Positions 1 to 7,087 of a DNA stretch of 64,000 nucleotides are shown piece after piece. Below the pieces are notes generated by a model. The model did no database searches, was not told where the DNA came from, and saw only the letters and a list, made by a program, of their open reading frames with translations. Each line of letters begins with the position of its first letter. The stretch's first letter is position 1. Source of the stretch: an uncultured Selenomonadales bacterium (GTDB lineage Bacteria; Bacillota; Negativicutes; Acidaminococcales; Acidaminococcaceae); NCBI GenBank assembly GCA_900315345.1, contig OMYP01000007.1, positions 124,001-188,000 of the forward strand, read 5' to 3'. The position numbers and the translations under genes are program-made.

Positions 1-935
1 ATGGCATCCAACGCAGCTTTACCAAAATTGTATTTTGCCTGTACGCTCCATACGCCATTATTGTCAAGAAGATCAGCATCTTTCAGATCTACTGCTTTTG
101 CACCTTTGTTATATAGATAAGCGTCTTTAAACTTATCGTAAGCTACATTCAGTGAGAACTTGCCCAGTTCGGCACCAATATTAGCGCCAAAGAATCTATC
201 ATATTTTACTGTAACATCTTCAACAATTCCATTTGAGAAATCATGGTCGGTCGGTTTGCCATAGTATGCGCCAAATTTAACTTTGTTGCCATAAGAAACT
301 TTAATACCATCCATGCGGTTATCATACAGGTTTGCATCACCCAGCTGGAAATCATGACGACCGGCAACTACATACAATCCGCCCAGACGGCCTTCCAAAT
401 AAGCGCGCTGGAAATCAGTTCCTTCGTTACCTGTATTATCAGTCAGGTCCTGGTTATTCTGCAACATGCCAACATAATTCCAGTTATCATTTACCTGACC
501 GGTAAACCAAATACGGGAACGCAACTTATTGCTGTGATTTGAGGTTTTGTCCCCTCCGTTAGGTTTTAACTTGTTATGAGCATAATGATAACGGAACTGG
601 CCGGTAATTTTTACATTATCGGATTTCTTTTCCAAAGCCGCTACCCGAACGCCCAAAGCATCCAGTTCGTCTGCAAATTCAGCAGCCAGCTTGTCAACGT
701 TAGCGCCTTTAGCCAGAGCCTTCGCTACGATCTGAGCCATTTCATAACGTGTCATCAGACGGTCGCCACGGAAGGTGTCGTCGCCATAACCTTCGATGAT
801 GCCGGCAGCAGCCAATTTAGAGATGCTGTCATAAGCCCAGTGACCAGCCGGTACATCGCTGAACGGATTTGCGGCATAAGCGGAAGCGGTTACGCCCAGC
901 GCCATTGCCATTGCTAATACTAAAGATTTTTTCAT
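1..935 (-). CDS. SLH-domain outer-membrane porin (OmpM-like), 3' end outside window
   Basis: The gene encodes a porin predicted to sit in the outer membrane and hold it to the cell wall through an N-terminal SLH domain. About 311 codons are visible; the C-terminus lies beyond base 1. Residues 1-21 form a signal peptide ending in AYA, an SLH domain follows to about residue 80, then a short helical linker (LAAEFADELDALGVRVAALEKK) and alternating beta-strand sequence typical of a barrel, starting at NVKITGQ. The first ~105 residues are essentially the same as in the two downstream paralogues at 2024-3265 and 3701-4990, while the barrels differ. The start at 935 follows an AGGAGG Shine-Dalgarno at 944-949. 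It has its own consensus promoter and a 180-base leader. OmpM anchoring of the outer membrane is established for Negativicutes; the transported solutes are unknown. Confidence 0.88.
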   Translation of the reverse strand, partial: MKKSLVLAMAMALGVTASAYAANPFSDVPAGHWAYDSISKLAAAGIIEGYGDDTFRGDRLMTRYEMAQIVAKALAKGANVDKLAAEFADELDALGVRVAALEKKSDNVKITGQFRYHYAHNKLKPNGGDKTSNHSNKLRSRIWFTGQVNDNWNYVGMLQNNQDLTDNTGNEGTDFQRAYLEGRLGGLYVVAGRHDFQLGDANLYDNRMDGIKVSYGNKVKFGAYYGKPTDHDFSNGIVEDVTVKYDRFFGANIGAELGKFSLNVAYDKFKDAYLYNKGAKAVDLKDADLLDNNGVWSVQAKYNFGKAALDA

Positions 936-999
936 AGTGTTTTCCTCCTTCTCAGAAAAACAATTTGTAATTTATTACAAAACGCTTTCCCTTAAGGAT

Positions 1000-1049
1000 A
1001 TTTCACATCACTGCTCGAGTGGCCTTGTTTCCTCTGCTTCATGTGAAAT
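1000..1049 (-). promoter_or_regulatory. Conserved porin-leader hairpin, copy 1
   Basis: A nearly invariant 25-base block (1013-1037) lies 78 bases upstream of the porin start. Here it is enclosed by a perfect 9-bp stem (1000-1008 with 1041-1049). Inside it, GC and GAG can pair with CTC and GC, leaving a 12-base apical loop. Two other porin leaders in this window carry the same block with different stem sequence. A second weaker conserved block sits at 1060-1075. This looks like an RNA regulatory element; ligand or partner is unknown. Confidence 0.6.
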
Positions 1050-1121
1050 TCTATCAGGGCGGACCGCGTCTGTAATCATAAAGTAATAACAATTATAAAA
1101 TCTGTAACTACTTTAAGAATA

Positions 1122-1150
1122 ATTATACTTTAACTATTTGCTCATGTCAA
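1122..1150 (-). promoter_or_regulatory. Consensus promoter of porin gene 1
   Basis: On the minus strand TTGACA (1145-1150) is followed after 17 bases by TATAAT (1122-1127), a perfect sigma-A-type promoter. It predicts a leader of about 180 bases before the porin start at 935. Confidence 0.85.
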
Positions 1151-1221
1151 CAAAAGCTGCTTAACAACTGTCATAATTTTCAAAAAGACAAAAAATCACC
1201 ATCAAACTGTAACTTCTGAAA

Positions 1222-1252
1222 TAAAAACCGGGGTTTTTCTGGTTCCCCGGTT
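1222..1252 (-). terminator. Intrinsic terminator of the 188-aa secreted protein gene
   Basis: The arms AACCGGGG (1226-1233) and CCCCGGTT (1245-1252) form an 8-bp stem followed on the minus strand by a short T-run, 16 bases after the stop codon of the gene at 1268-1834. Confidence 0.75.
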
Positions 1253-1267
1253 CTGTGCTTAAAACTA

Positions 1268-1834
1268 TTAAAATTTATTTTTTGATTTTTTTACTTCAAT
1301 CGTCCGGTTGATATACCGTTTCAATTCCGAAGCAAATACCTGCTGCTGCCAGTCAGTACGCAGGGTGAGGACTTCTTCAATTTCGCCTTTGTGGTACAGT
1401 TTTTTATGGAAATATTTTCCGGTCAACCTGTTAAAAGAAGCAAATTCACCCTTCATAAAGGTTTCCAGGGTCGGTTCACGGCGGAAGTTTAACGAATGTT
1501 CATCAATTTTTTCCAAGCGCATGGCCACAACAATTTCCGCATTCGTCTTGTCACAGATATCGGTTAGCGTTGCCTGATCAAAGTCTTTTAAACCTTCCTC
1601 AGGGACAAACTTATCAATATCTTCCTCGTCCATCAGTTCATAATCCGGGTACTTGAATTTTTCAATCATAACATCCCAGTAATAACTGTAAAAATCACCG
1701 GCACGCTCTACCTGCGCCTCATCAACCTGGAGGGGAAGAACTGCCACCCGGGCCGCCTCAGCCGTTCCGCCAAACGGCATGCTCATGAATATTACAGCTA
1801 ATGACGCAAATATGAAAGCAAATATTTTTTTCAT
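1268..1834 (-). CDS. Small secreted protein of unknown function, possibly CsgG/LpoB-like fold
   Basis: This 188-residue protein has a clear signal peptide (MKKIFAF..., cleavage near AEAA, residue ~28). The mature part starts with RVAVLPLQVDE and continues with LMDEEDIDKFV and a segment TNAEIVVAMRLEKI. A VAVLPL strand at the mature N-terminus followed by a helix and a second strand with an EIVVA-like motif is the pattern of CsgG, TolB-N and LpoB-like domains in envelope proteins. That assignment is my inference from pattern only. The protein ends in a lysine-rich tail (EVKKSKNKF). The start has a TAGGAGGAAAC Shine-Dalgarno just upstream. The gene stands alone between two porin genes with its own promoter and terminator, which suggests an envelope role. 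No catalytic motif is visible. Confidence 0.75.
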   Translation of the reverse strand: MKKIFAFIFASLAVIFMSMPFGGTAEAARVAVLPLQVDEAQVERAGDFYSYYWDVMIEKFKYPDYELMDEEDIDKFVPEEGLKDFDQATLTDICDKTNAEIVVAMRLEKIDEHSLNFRREPTLETFMKGEFASFNRLTGKYFHKKLYHKGEIEEVLTLRTDWQQQVFASELKRYINRTIEVKKSKNKF

Positions 1835-1889
1835 ACTGTTTCCTCCTAATTATAAGACTGATTCCAGCCTGTCGACTCTTGCCTATCTT

Positions 1890-1918
1890 ACCATACTTTT
1901 TTTAATAATTCCAGTCAA
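1890..1918 (-). promoter_or_regulatory. Probable promoter of the 188-aa secreted protein gene
   Basis: TTGACT (1913-1918) and TATGGT (1890-1895) on the minus strand are separated by 17 bases. The leader would be about 50 bases. Confidence 0.5.
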
Positions 1919-1937
1919 AATTGTGAAATTTTGTAAA

Positions 1938-1968
1938 ATAAAAAAGACAGGACCGATACGATCCTGTC
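1938..1968 (-). terminator. Intrinsic terminator of porin gene 2
   Basis: GACAGGA (1946-1952) pairs with TCCTGTC (1962-1968) and is followed on the minus strand by a T-rich tract (TTTTTTATTTT). It lies 56 bases past the stop of the porin at 2024-3265. Confidence 0.7.
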
Positions 1969-2023
1969 TAATCTGGTTTTATTACTATCTAATTTTTTCC
2001 AGCTGTTGTTAGCAGATTTTAAA

Positions 2024-3265
2024 TTAGAACCTTACTTGGAATTCAGACCACAGAGTACGTGCTTTTACGTCAGAATTCTCAAGATCCTCCAGGTCGTAAT
2101 ATTCAACGCCAGCTCTCATATTCTTCGCTACAGTATAGTAACCAGCTACTTTATATCCCTTAAATCCGGCACCATTATTAGCCATGCTGAACAGTCCATA
2201 ATCACCATTCATTGTATGCGCAACGTAAGTACCGTCGCCCAGGTGATAGTATTTGGCCTCTAATCCCCAACTGCCAGGTTTTTTATAGTTAGCCCCACCA
2301 TAGCTAATCGTTGCAACAACACCTGTATCTTTCTTCGCCGAATCGGAATTGCCTTTCAGGTACGTAGCGTCTACGCCGAACTGACCAAAAGTTGCTTTTG
2401 CACCGATATCAAAGATACCATTGTCATCCTTACCGTTCACGTTGTCTTTAAATTCATCCCAACCGGCAAAAACGGTCACTTTCTTGCCTAAATCCGCTGC
2501 CAGATTTACGCCCCAAGATTTTTCCCAGCCTTGACCGACCGCAACTGTACCAACGCCATTCTGCCATTTAGCCGTAGCAAGTTTACCATAGTAGGCGCCA
2601 AATCTTACTTTTTTACCATAGGAAATTTCAATACCATCCATCTTTTCATCATAGATGTCACCTAGCGGGGTAACAGTATGATACATACGGCCTGCAGTAA
2701 CATTAAGTCCACCTAAACGTCCATTCAGGTTGGCAACGGTAAAACGAGTAAGTTCGTCGCCAGTATTATCTATCAAATTCTGTCTGTTCTCCAACACAGC
2801 AGCATAATTCCAAGTATCATTTACCTTGCCGTTAATGTTCAGACGGGTACGTAAGGAGTGACCATAACTTTTTCCATTGTATTTCTTGTTAGCTTGAGAA
2901 TGAGAGGAACCATAATTCCAGCGAACCTGACCGGTGATCTTAACGTTGTCAGCTTTCTTTTCCAGAGCGGCTACGCGAACGCCCAGGGCATCCAGTTCAT
3001 CTGCGAATTCAGCAGCCAGTTTGTCAACGTTAGCGCCTTTGGCCAGAGCTTTCGCTACGATCTGAGCCATTTCATAACGGGTCATCAGGCGGTCGCCCCG
3101 GAAGGTATCGTCGCCATAGCCTTCGATGATGCCGGCAGCAGCTAATTTTGAGATGCTGTCATAGGCCCAGTGGCCAGCCGGTACATCGCTGAAGGGGTTA
3201 GCAGCATAAGCAGAAGCAGTTACGCCTAATGCCATAGCCATTGCTAATACTAAAGATTTTTTCAT
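2024..3265 (-). CDS. SLH-domain outer-membrane porin (OmpM-like)
   Basis: This complete 413-residue porin has a signal peptide (1-21), an SLH domain (about 22-80) beginning NPFSDVPAGHWAYDS, a short coiled linker to about residue 107, and a beta-barrel that starts at NVKITGQ and ends in the C-terminal phenylalanine (FQVRF) used for outer-membrane insertion. N-terminal residues 1-105 match the paralogues on both sides almost exactly, whereas the barrel diverges strongly, so loops and pore probably differ. The start has a strong AAGGAGG site. The gene is monocistronic, with a promoter at 3464-3492 and a terminator just downstream. Codon use and composition resemble its neighbours. Anchoring to cell-wall polymers through SLH is known for the family; solute specificity cannot be read. 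Confidence 0.92.
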   Translation of the reverse strand: MKKSLVLAMAMALGVTASAYAANPFSDVPAGHWAYDSISKLAAAGIIEGYGDDTFRGDRLMTRYEMAQIVAKALAKGANVDKLAAEFADELDALGVRVAALEKKADNVKITGQVRWNYGSSHSQANKKYNGKSYGHSLRTRLNINGKVNDTWNYAAVLENRQNLIDNTGDELTRFTVANLNGRLGGLNVTAGRMYHTVTPLGDIYDEKMDGIEISYGKKVRFGAYYGKLATAKWQNGVGTVAVGQGWEKSWGVNLAADLGKKVTVFAGWDEFKDNVNGKDDNGIFDIGAKATFGQFGVDATYLKGNSDSAKKDTGVVATISYGGANYKKPGSWGLEAKYYHLGDGTYVAHTMNGDYGLFSMANNGAGFKGYKVAGYYTVAKNMRAGVEYYDLEDLENSDVKARTLWSEFQVRF

Positions 3266-3331
3266 TGCGTTTTCCTCCTTTTAGAAAAACATATCAATTT
3301 ATTACATAACGTCTTTCTAATAAGGCTGATC

Positions 3332-3376
3332 TACAAGTCCCGGCTCGAGTGACCATGTTTCCTCTGCCATATTGTA
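3332..3376 (-). promoter_or_regulatory. Conserved porin-leader hairpin, copy 2
   Basis: The 25-base block (3343-3367) is 78 bases upstream of the start, the same distance as in copy 1. Here the enclosing stem is TTGTA/TACAA (3332-3336 with 3372-3376), extendable past a bulge. The paired sequence differs from copies 1 and 3 while pairing is kept. The second conserved block is at 3388-3404. Confidence 0.6.
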
Positions 3377-3463
3377 AGACGCCCTGTCAGATCCACGTTT
3401 GCAACCAAAATCGTTAACTATATTTAAACATATTAAAATTTATTAGGAATAAATGCTATTAGG

Positions 3464-3492
3464 AATATATCATTTAAAGATTATTTTGTCAA
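3464..3492 (-). promoter_or_regulatory. Consensus promoter of porin gene 2
   Basis: TTGACA (3487-3492), 17 bases, TATATT (3464-3469) on the minus strand. It predicts a leader of about 190 bases. Confidence 0.82.
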
Positions 3493-3587
3493 GAGATATT
3501 TTATATTACATTAATTGTAACTTACCTGAATTGCAAATCTGAAGATTATTTTTTGCCACAGTATACAAGACCTTGTCATAACCACAA

Positions 3588-3617
3588 TAAAAAACGGAGC
3601 CGCCGAAGCGACTCCGC
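3588..3617 (-). terminator. Intrinsic terminator of porin gene 3
   Basis: CGGAG (3595-3599) and CTCCG (3612-3616), with extra inner pairing around a CGAA loop, form a hairpin followed on the minus strand by TTTTTTATT. Confidence 0.7.
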
Positions 3618-3700
3618 AAATTTTTACTGCTAACTTCTGCATTCTTGGAAAATATTTTAACAAGTATTTGCAGACGCACTATTCTCTTTTGTCTTTTAAA

Positions 3701-4990
3701 TTAGAAGCTTACGTACAGGGCACTCCACAGAACTTTATTCTTTACTTTGTCTTCGCGGCCCTTCAGATCCCAGTATTCTACGTCAGCAATCATATTCTTG
3801 GCTACAGTGTATTTAGCAGTTGCGTACCAACCTTTAGCTCCTTCACGATACAGCCCTTTCAACGCACTACTGGTTTCCCAGCCAGCTGCAACGATTCCGC
3901 CAGCAGGAGTCTGGTAGTACTTCACGCCAATTCCCCAGGAACCGGGTTTAGCAGCTTTTGCACCACCATAGCTTGCTTCTAAAACAAAGCCGTTTTTGGA
4001 TGCTCCAGCAACTGCGTCATCCAGCTTGGCATGCAGATAGGTTCCCTGGAAGAAAGCTTCTTTGGCAAACTTAAACTTCAGGCCTACGTCAAAGATCTTG
4101 TCCTTGCCATCTTCTGTTGCTACGCCAGCTGCGCCTTTGCTCGTGCCTGCAGCATAATCACCTTTGCTAATTTGGAATTCATCGTACCCAGCAAACAGGT
4201 TTACATTTTTTCCAAGATCGGCAGCAGCGTTAATGCCCCATGCTTTATTCGGTTTAACACGATTCATTTTACCATAGTCATTTGTTGCAGTTGATTTCCA
4301 GAACCCCTGAGCATTGGTCGGTTTGCCATAGTAAGCATTCAGTTTAACTTTCTTACCATAAGTGAAATCAATACCATCCATACGGGTTCCATAAATATCG
4401 CCCATGGTCAGACGGGTCTTGTTGTAACGGCCTGCTACAGTCTTCAGTCCGCCCAGACGGCCCTCTAAATAAGCGCGCTGGAAGTTAGTCGTTTCATTAC
4501 CGTCGTTATCAGTCAGGTCCTGAACATTTTCTAACATGCCAACATAATTCCAGTTATCATTTACGGTTCCAGTAAACCAGATACGGCTACGAAGATTGTT
4601 CTTATGGTCTTTTACACCATTCTGTTTCATGCTTTCATAGTTGTAACGGAACTGGCCGGTAATCTTTACGTTGTCGGATTTCTTTTCCAGTGCTGCTACG
4701 CGAACGCCCAGAGCATCCAGTTCGTCTGCGAATTCAGCAGCCAGTTTGTCAACGTTAGCGCCTTTAGCCAGAGCTTTCGCTACAATCTGAGCCATTTCAT
4801 AACGGGTCATCAGGCGGTCACCGCGGAAGGTGTCGTCGCCATAGCCTTCGATGATGCCAGCAGCAGCTAATTTGGAGATGCTGTCATAAGCCCAGTGGCC
4901 AGCCGGTACATCGCTGAAGGGGTTAGCAGCATAAGCAGAAGCGGTTACGCCCAGTGCCATAGCCATTGCTAATACTAAAGATTTTTTCAT
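3701..4990 (-). CDS. SLH-domain outer-membrane porin (OmpM-like)
   Basis: This third paralogue is complete at 429 residues. It has the same signal peptide and SLH domain as its neighbours, then an independent beta-barrel ending in ALYVSF, whose terminal Phe fits outer-membrane assembly. In the first barrel strands it is closer to the partial porin at 1-935 (both have ITGQFRY and a related RSRIWFTG stretch) than to the porin at 2024-3265. The three copies therefore look like serial duplicates whose N-termini are kept alike and whose barrels drift or recombine. It has a strong Shine-Dalgarno, its own promoter at 5179-5207, and a 33-codon leader ORF (4987-5085) whose stop overlaps the porin start codon. 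Substrates are unknown. Confidence 0.92.
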   Translation of the reverse strand: MKKSLVLAMAMALGVTASAYAANPFSDVPAGHWAYDSISKLAAAGIIEGYGDDTFRGDRLMTRYEMAQIVAKALAKGANVDKLAAEFADELDALGVRVAALEKKSDNVKITGQFRYNYESMKQNGVKDHKNNLRSRIWFTGTVNDNWNYVGMLENVQDLTDNDGNETTNFQRAYLEGRLGGLKTVAGRYNKTRLTMGDIYGTRMDGIDFTYGKKVKLNAYYGKPTNAQGFWKSTATNDYGKMNRVKPNKAWGINAAADLGKNVNLFAGYDEFQISKGDYAAGTSKGAAGVATEDGKDKIFDVGLKFKFAKEAFFQGTYLHAKLDDAVAGASKNGFVLEASYGGAKAAKPGSWGIGVKYYQTPAGGIVAAGWETSSALKGLYREGAKGWYATAKYTVAKNMIADVEYWDLKGREDKVKNKVLWSALYVSF

Positions 4991-5061
4991 TGCGTTTTCC
5001 TCCTTTTTAGAAAAACAAATTTGTATTTATTACAAAATGCTTTTCCAAACCGGATGTTCCG

Positions 5062-5103
5062 CAAACTTCCTGCTCGAGTGACCATGTTTCCTCTGCACGT
5101 TTG
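5062..5103 (-). promoter_or_regulatory. Conserved porin-leader hairpin, copy 3
   Basis: The 25-base block (5072-5096) is 82 bases upstream of the start. Its enclosing stem is CAAAC/GTTTG (5062-5066 with 5099-5103), again unlike the other two copies but paired at the same place. The second conserved block is at 5117-5133. Confidence 0.6.
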
Positions 5104-5178
5104 TTTCTCATCTGTTCGGATCCGCATCTGTAACCACAATGAAATACGGATTCCTCAACATTCTTTGAATCCTTTTAT

Positions 5179-5207
5179 AATATATCAGTTAGTTTAAAAT
5201 TTGTCAA
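5179..5207 (-). promoter_or_regulatory. Consensus promoter of porin gene 3
   Basis: TTGACA (5202-5207), 17 bases, TATATT (5179-5184) on the minus strand. The stretch 5208-5411 beyond it is AT-rich with no gene. Confidence 0.82.
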
Positions 5208-5411
5208 GTTTTTTTCGTAGTTTACCCGCTTATTCCTAATAAGAGGCACTTTTTCTTTTTTTGTCAAATCCCGATTTATCGCAGTATTAACACACTATTT
5301 CTTTTTATATTTATATAATATATAATTTTCAGTATTCTATGAATTAAAAAAATAAAAAAGCGAAATCAATATTTCTTTTTTTACCAAATCAATCCCTTAT
5401 AGCAAGCTTTT

Positions 5412-6398
5412 TCACCCTATATATTTTTTATGGGCTATTTTCACATTGCTCTGCTTGATCATGGCGTACTGCAGTGTGGTATCAATACGCTGGTGTCCCA
5501 GCAGCCGCTGCAACTGCTCGATGGGCATCCCCTTGTCAATAGCCATGGTGGCCAGGGTCCTTCGGAACTTATGGGGATGGACTTTTATGATGTTCAGTTT
5601 TTTCCCAATCTCCCGCAGGCGGGTCTCGATGCCTCCAATTTTTACCCGCTCATAGGGTGCTTTCAGGCTGACAAACAGGGCCGGGTTTTTATCCTGCCGT
5701 CCTTCCAGGTATTCCTGCAGGTGCAGCTTGGTACGGGCATCAAAGTACACTACCCGCTCCTTGTCCCCTTTGCCGAACACCACGCATTCCCTTTCATTAA
5801 AGTTAATGTCCCTGCGGTTCAGTAATACCATTTCCCCGATCCGCATACCGGTAGAAGCCAGCATATCGATAATGGCCAGGTCACGCAAGTTTTCACAGTT
5901 GTCCCGCATCCGTTCCAAATCTTCGTCCGTATAGGTTTCTTTAATACAGGTTGCGGTCTTCACCTTGTGAATGCGGCGCACCGGGCTTTTTACGATGTAA
6001 TCCTCATCTTCCAGCCAGGCAAAAAAGCTGGACAGGATCCGACGGATATTGTCAATGCTCACCTTGCTGCACTGGTTCCGGTTCTGGTATTCTGTCAGGT
6101 AATTCCGCAGATCTTCCGTAAAAACACGGCGCACATTTTTTCCCAGCGATGCCAGCATGGTTTCCAGAGTAGTACGGTAATATTTTAACGTTTTCTCCGA
6201 ACATCCTTCGATCCGTTTGGAAGAAAGAAATGCATCCAACAATGTCTGGTTATCATCTTCGGCAAAACCTGTATCGATTCCGGTGATTTCATAGTTTTGC
6301 AAAACATTCTCCATAGCCTGTTCCAGCTGTTTCATCTGGGCATTGTCAAGATACGGCAGCATCCGCTGCATTACGTCAGCAGTTAATTCCTTTCGCAT
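5412..6398 (-). CDS. Tyrosine recombinase (XerC/XerD-like integrase)
   Basis: This 328-residue protein is a site-specific DNA recombinase that cuts and rejoins DNA through a tyrosine. Residues ~50-135 form a SAM-like core-binding domain, and ~155-325 the catalytic domain. The catalytic set is intact: Arg186 in TGMRIGE, a beta-hairpin Lys near 210-213 (GKGDKER), His276-x-x-Arg279, His302 in LLGH and Tyr311. Length and layout fit XerC/D or small integrases. It is not in a housekeeping context and lies directly upstream of three porin paralogues and next to iteron-like repeats, so it may be a remnant of an integrated element or a local recombinase acting on the porin locus. No paired att sites were found by eye. 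The start at 6398 has an AGGAGG-like site (TCAGGAGGCC). Confidence 0.88.
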   Translation of the reverse strand: MRKELTADVMQRMLPYLDNAQMKQLEQAMENVLQNYEITGIDTGFAEDDNQTLLDAFLSSKRIEGCSEKTLKYYRTTLETMLASLGKNVRRVFTEDLRNYLTEYQNRNQCSKVSIDNIRRILSSFFAWLEDEDYIVKSPVRRIHKVKTATCIKETYTDEDLERMRDNCENLRDLAIIDMLASTGMRIGEMVLLNRRDINFNERECVVFGKGDKERVVYFDARTKLHLQEYLEGRQDKNPALFVSLKAPYERVKIGGIETRLREIGKKLNIIKVHPHKFRRTLATMAIDKGMPIEQLQRLLGHQRIDTTLQYAMIKQSNVKIAHKKYIG

Positions 6399-7087
6399 AG
6401 TCGGCCTCCTGAGAACACATTATTCACTTTTCTTTCCGCTCACAGCCCTTCATAATTAAATAATACTAAAAATATAAAGGAAAAAAAGCGCTATCCTTTG
6501 CCTCTTTTTATTCTATAGTTTCCAAATCGCCTTTTGGGGGGACGGCGTAATGGCAGCTTGTTCGAACAAAAAGACTAAAATGCACGTGTGATATGTTAAA
6601 AAGATACAGACAAACTAACCTGTGTATTATTATAACAACAAGCAGGCTCAGAATCCGCTCTATGACTGGAGTTGCGAAAAAACTTGGGTCATTAAAGTGA
6701 CCCTGTTCGCTTTTGGGGAATAATTTTATATGGTATGCTGTATCTATAATCAAGGTAACCTTTATCTAAAAACGCCCCCAAACAATTTTATGCCTGGAGA
6801 CGTTCTTAATTACATTTTCAGTTTGTCATTCCATTACTTTTTGTCATTCCGTTTCTTTTCTACTTTTCTACGTTTCTACCTTTTTTGCAACACTGCGCAA
6901 ACATTTACATAATAAAAAATACCCACAGGAAAAACCGCTTATATTTATTTTCTTCGCGTAGAAAGGTAGAAATGTAGAAATAATGAATACAACCCGCGTG
7001 GTTATCGAATTTTTGATTTCTACCTTTGTTCTACCTTTTCTACATTCTGTCATATCAAGTATTATATGCCATGCCAGCAAGGTTCAA
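6399..7087. other. Gene-poor region with iteron-like repeats
   Basis: I see no convincing gene here. Two weak ORFs (6508-6753 and 6868-7080 on the minus strand) have no recognisable content. The right half holds the TTTCTAC repeat clusters listed separately, and TTGTCATTCC occurs twice (6823-6832 and 6841-6850). Confidence 0.6.
6857..7043. repeat. TTTCTAC iteron-like arrays in both orientations
   Basis: TTTCTAC occurs at 6857, 6865 and 6873 with an 8-base period. Its inverse GTAGAAA occurs at 6958, 6966 and 6974 with the same period. TTTCTAC or GTTCTAC follows at 7017, 7028 and 7037. Three clusters in the order direct, inverted, direct resemble the iterons of replication or recombination proteins. 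Confidence 0.65.

Noticed and set aside
1013-5096. The 25-base porin-leader block as a recombinase crossover site
   Set aside because: It lies inside transcribed leaders at constant distance from the starts and is flanked by paired arms that covary, which fits RNA better. Its sequence does not look like a Xer/dif site.
6508-6753. 81-codon frame on the minus strand after the recombinase gene
   Set aside because: No ribosome-binding site, odd composition and no family pattern; it lies in AT-rich gene-poor sequence.
6857-7043. Repeat arrays as a CRISPR
   Set aside because: Units are seven bases with one-base gaps and switch orientation; there are no spacers and no cas genes.
6868-7080. 70-codon frame on the minus strand across the iteron arrays
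   Set aside because: It is created by the repeats themselves and has no ribosome-binding site or recognisable content.
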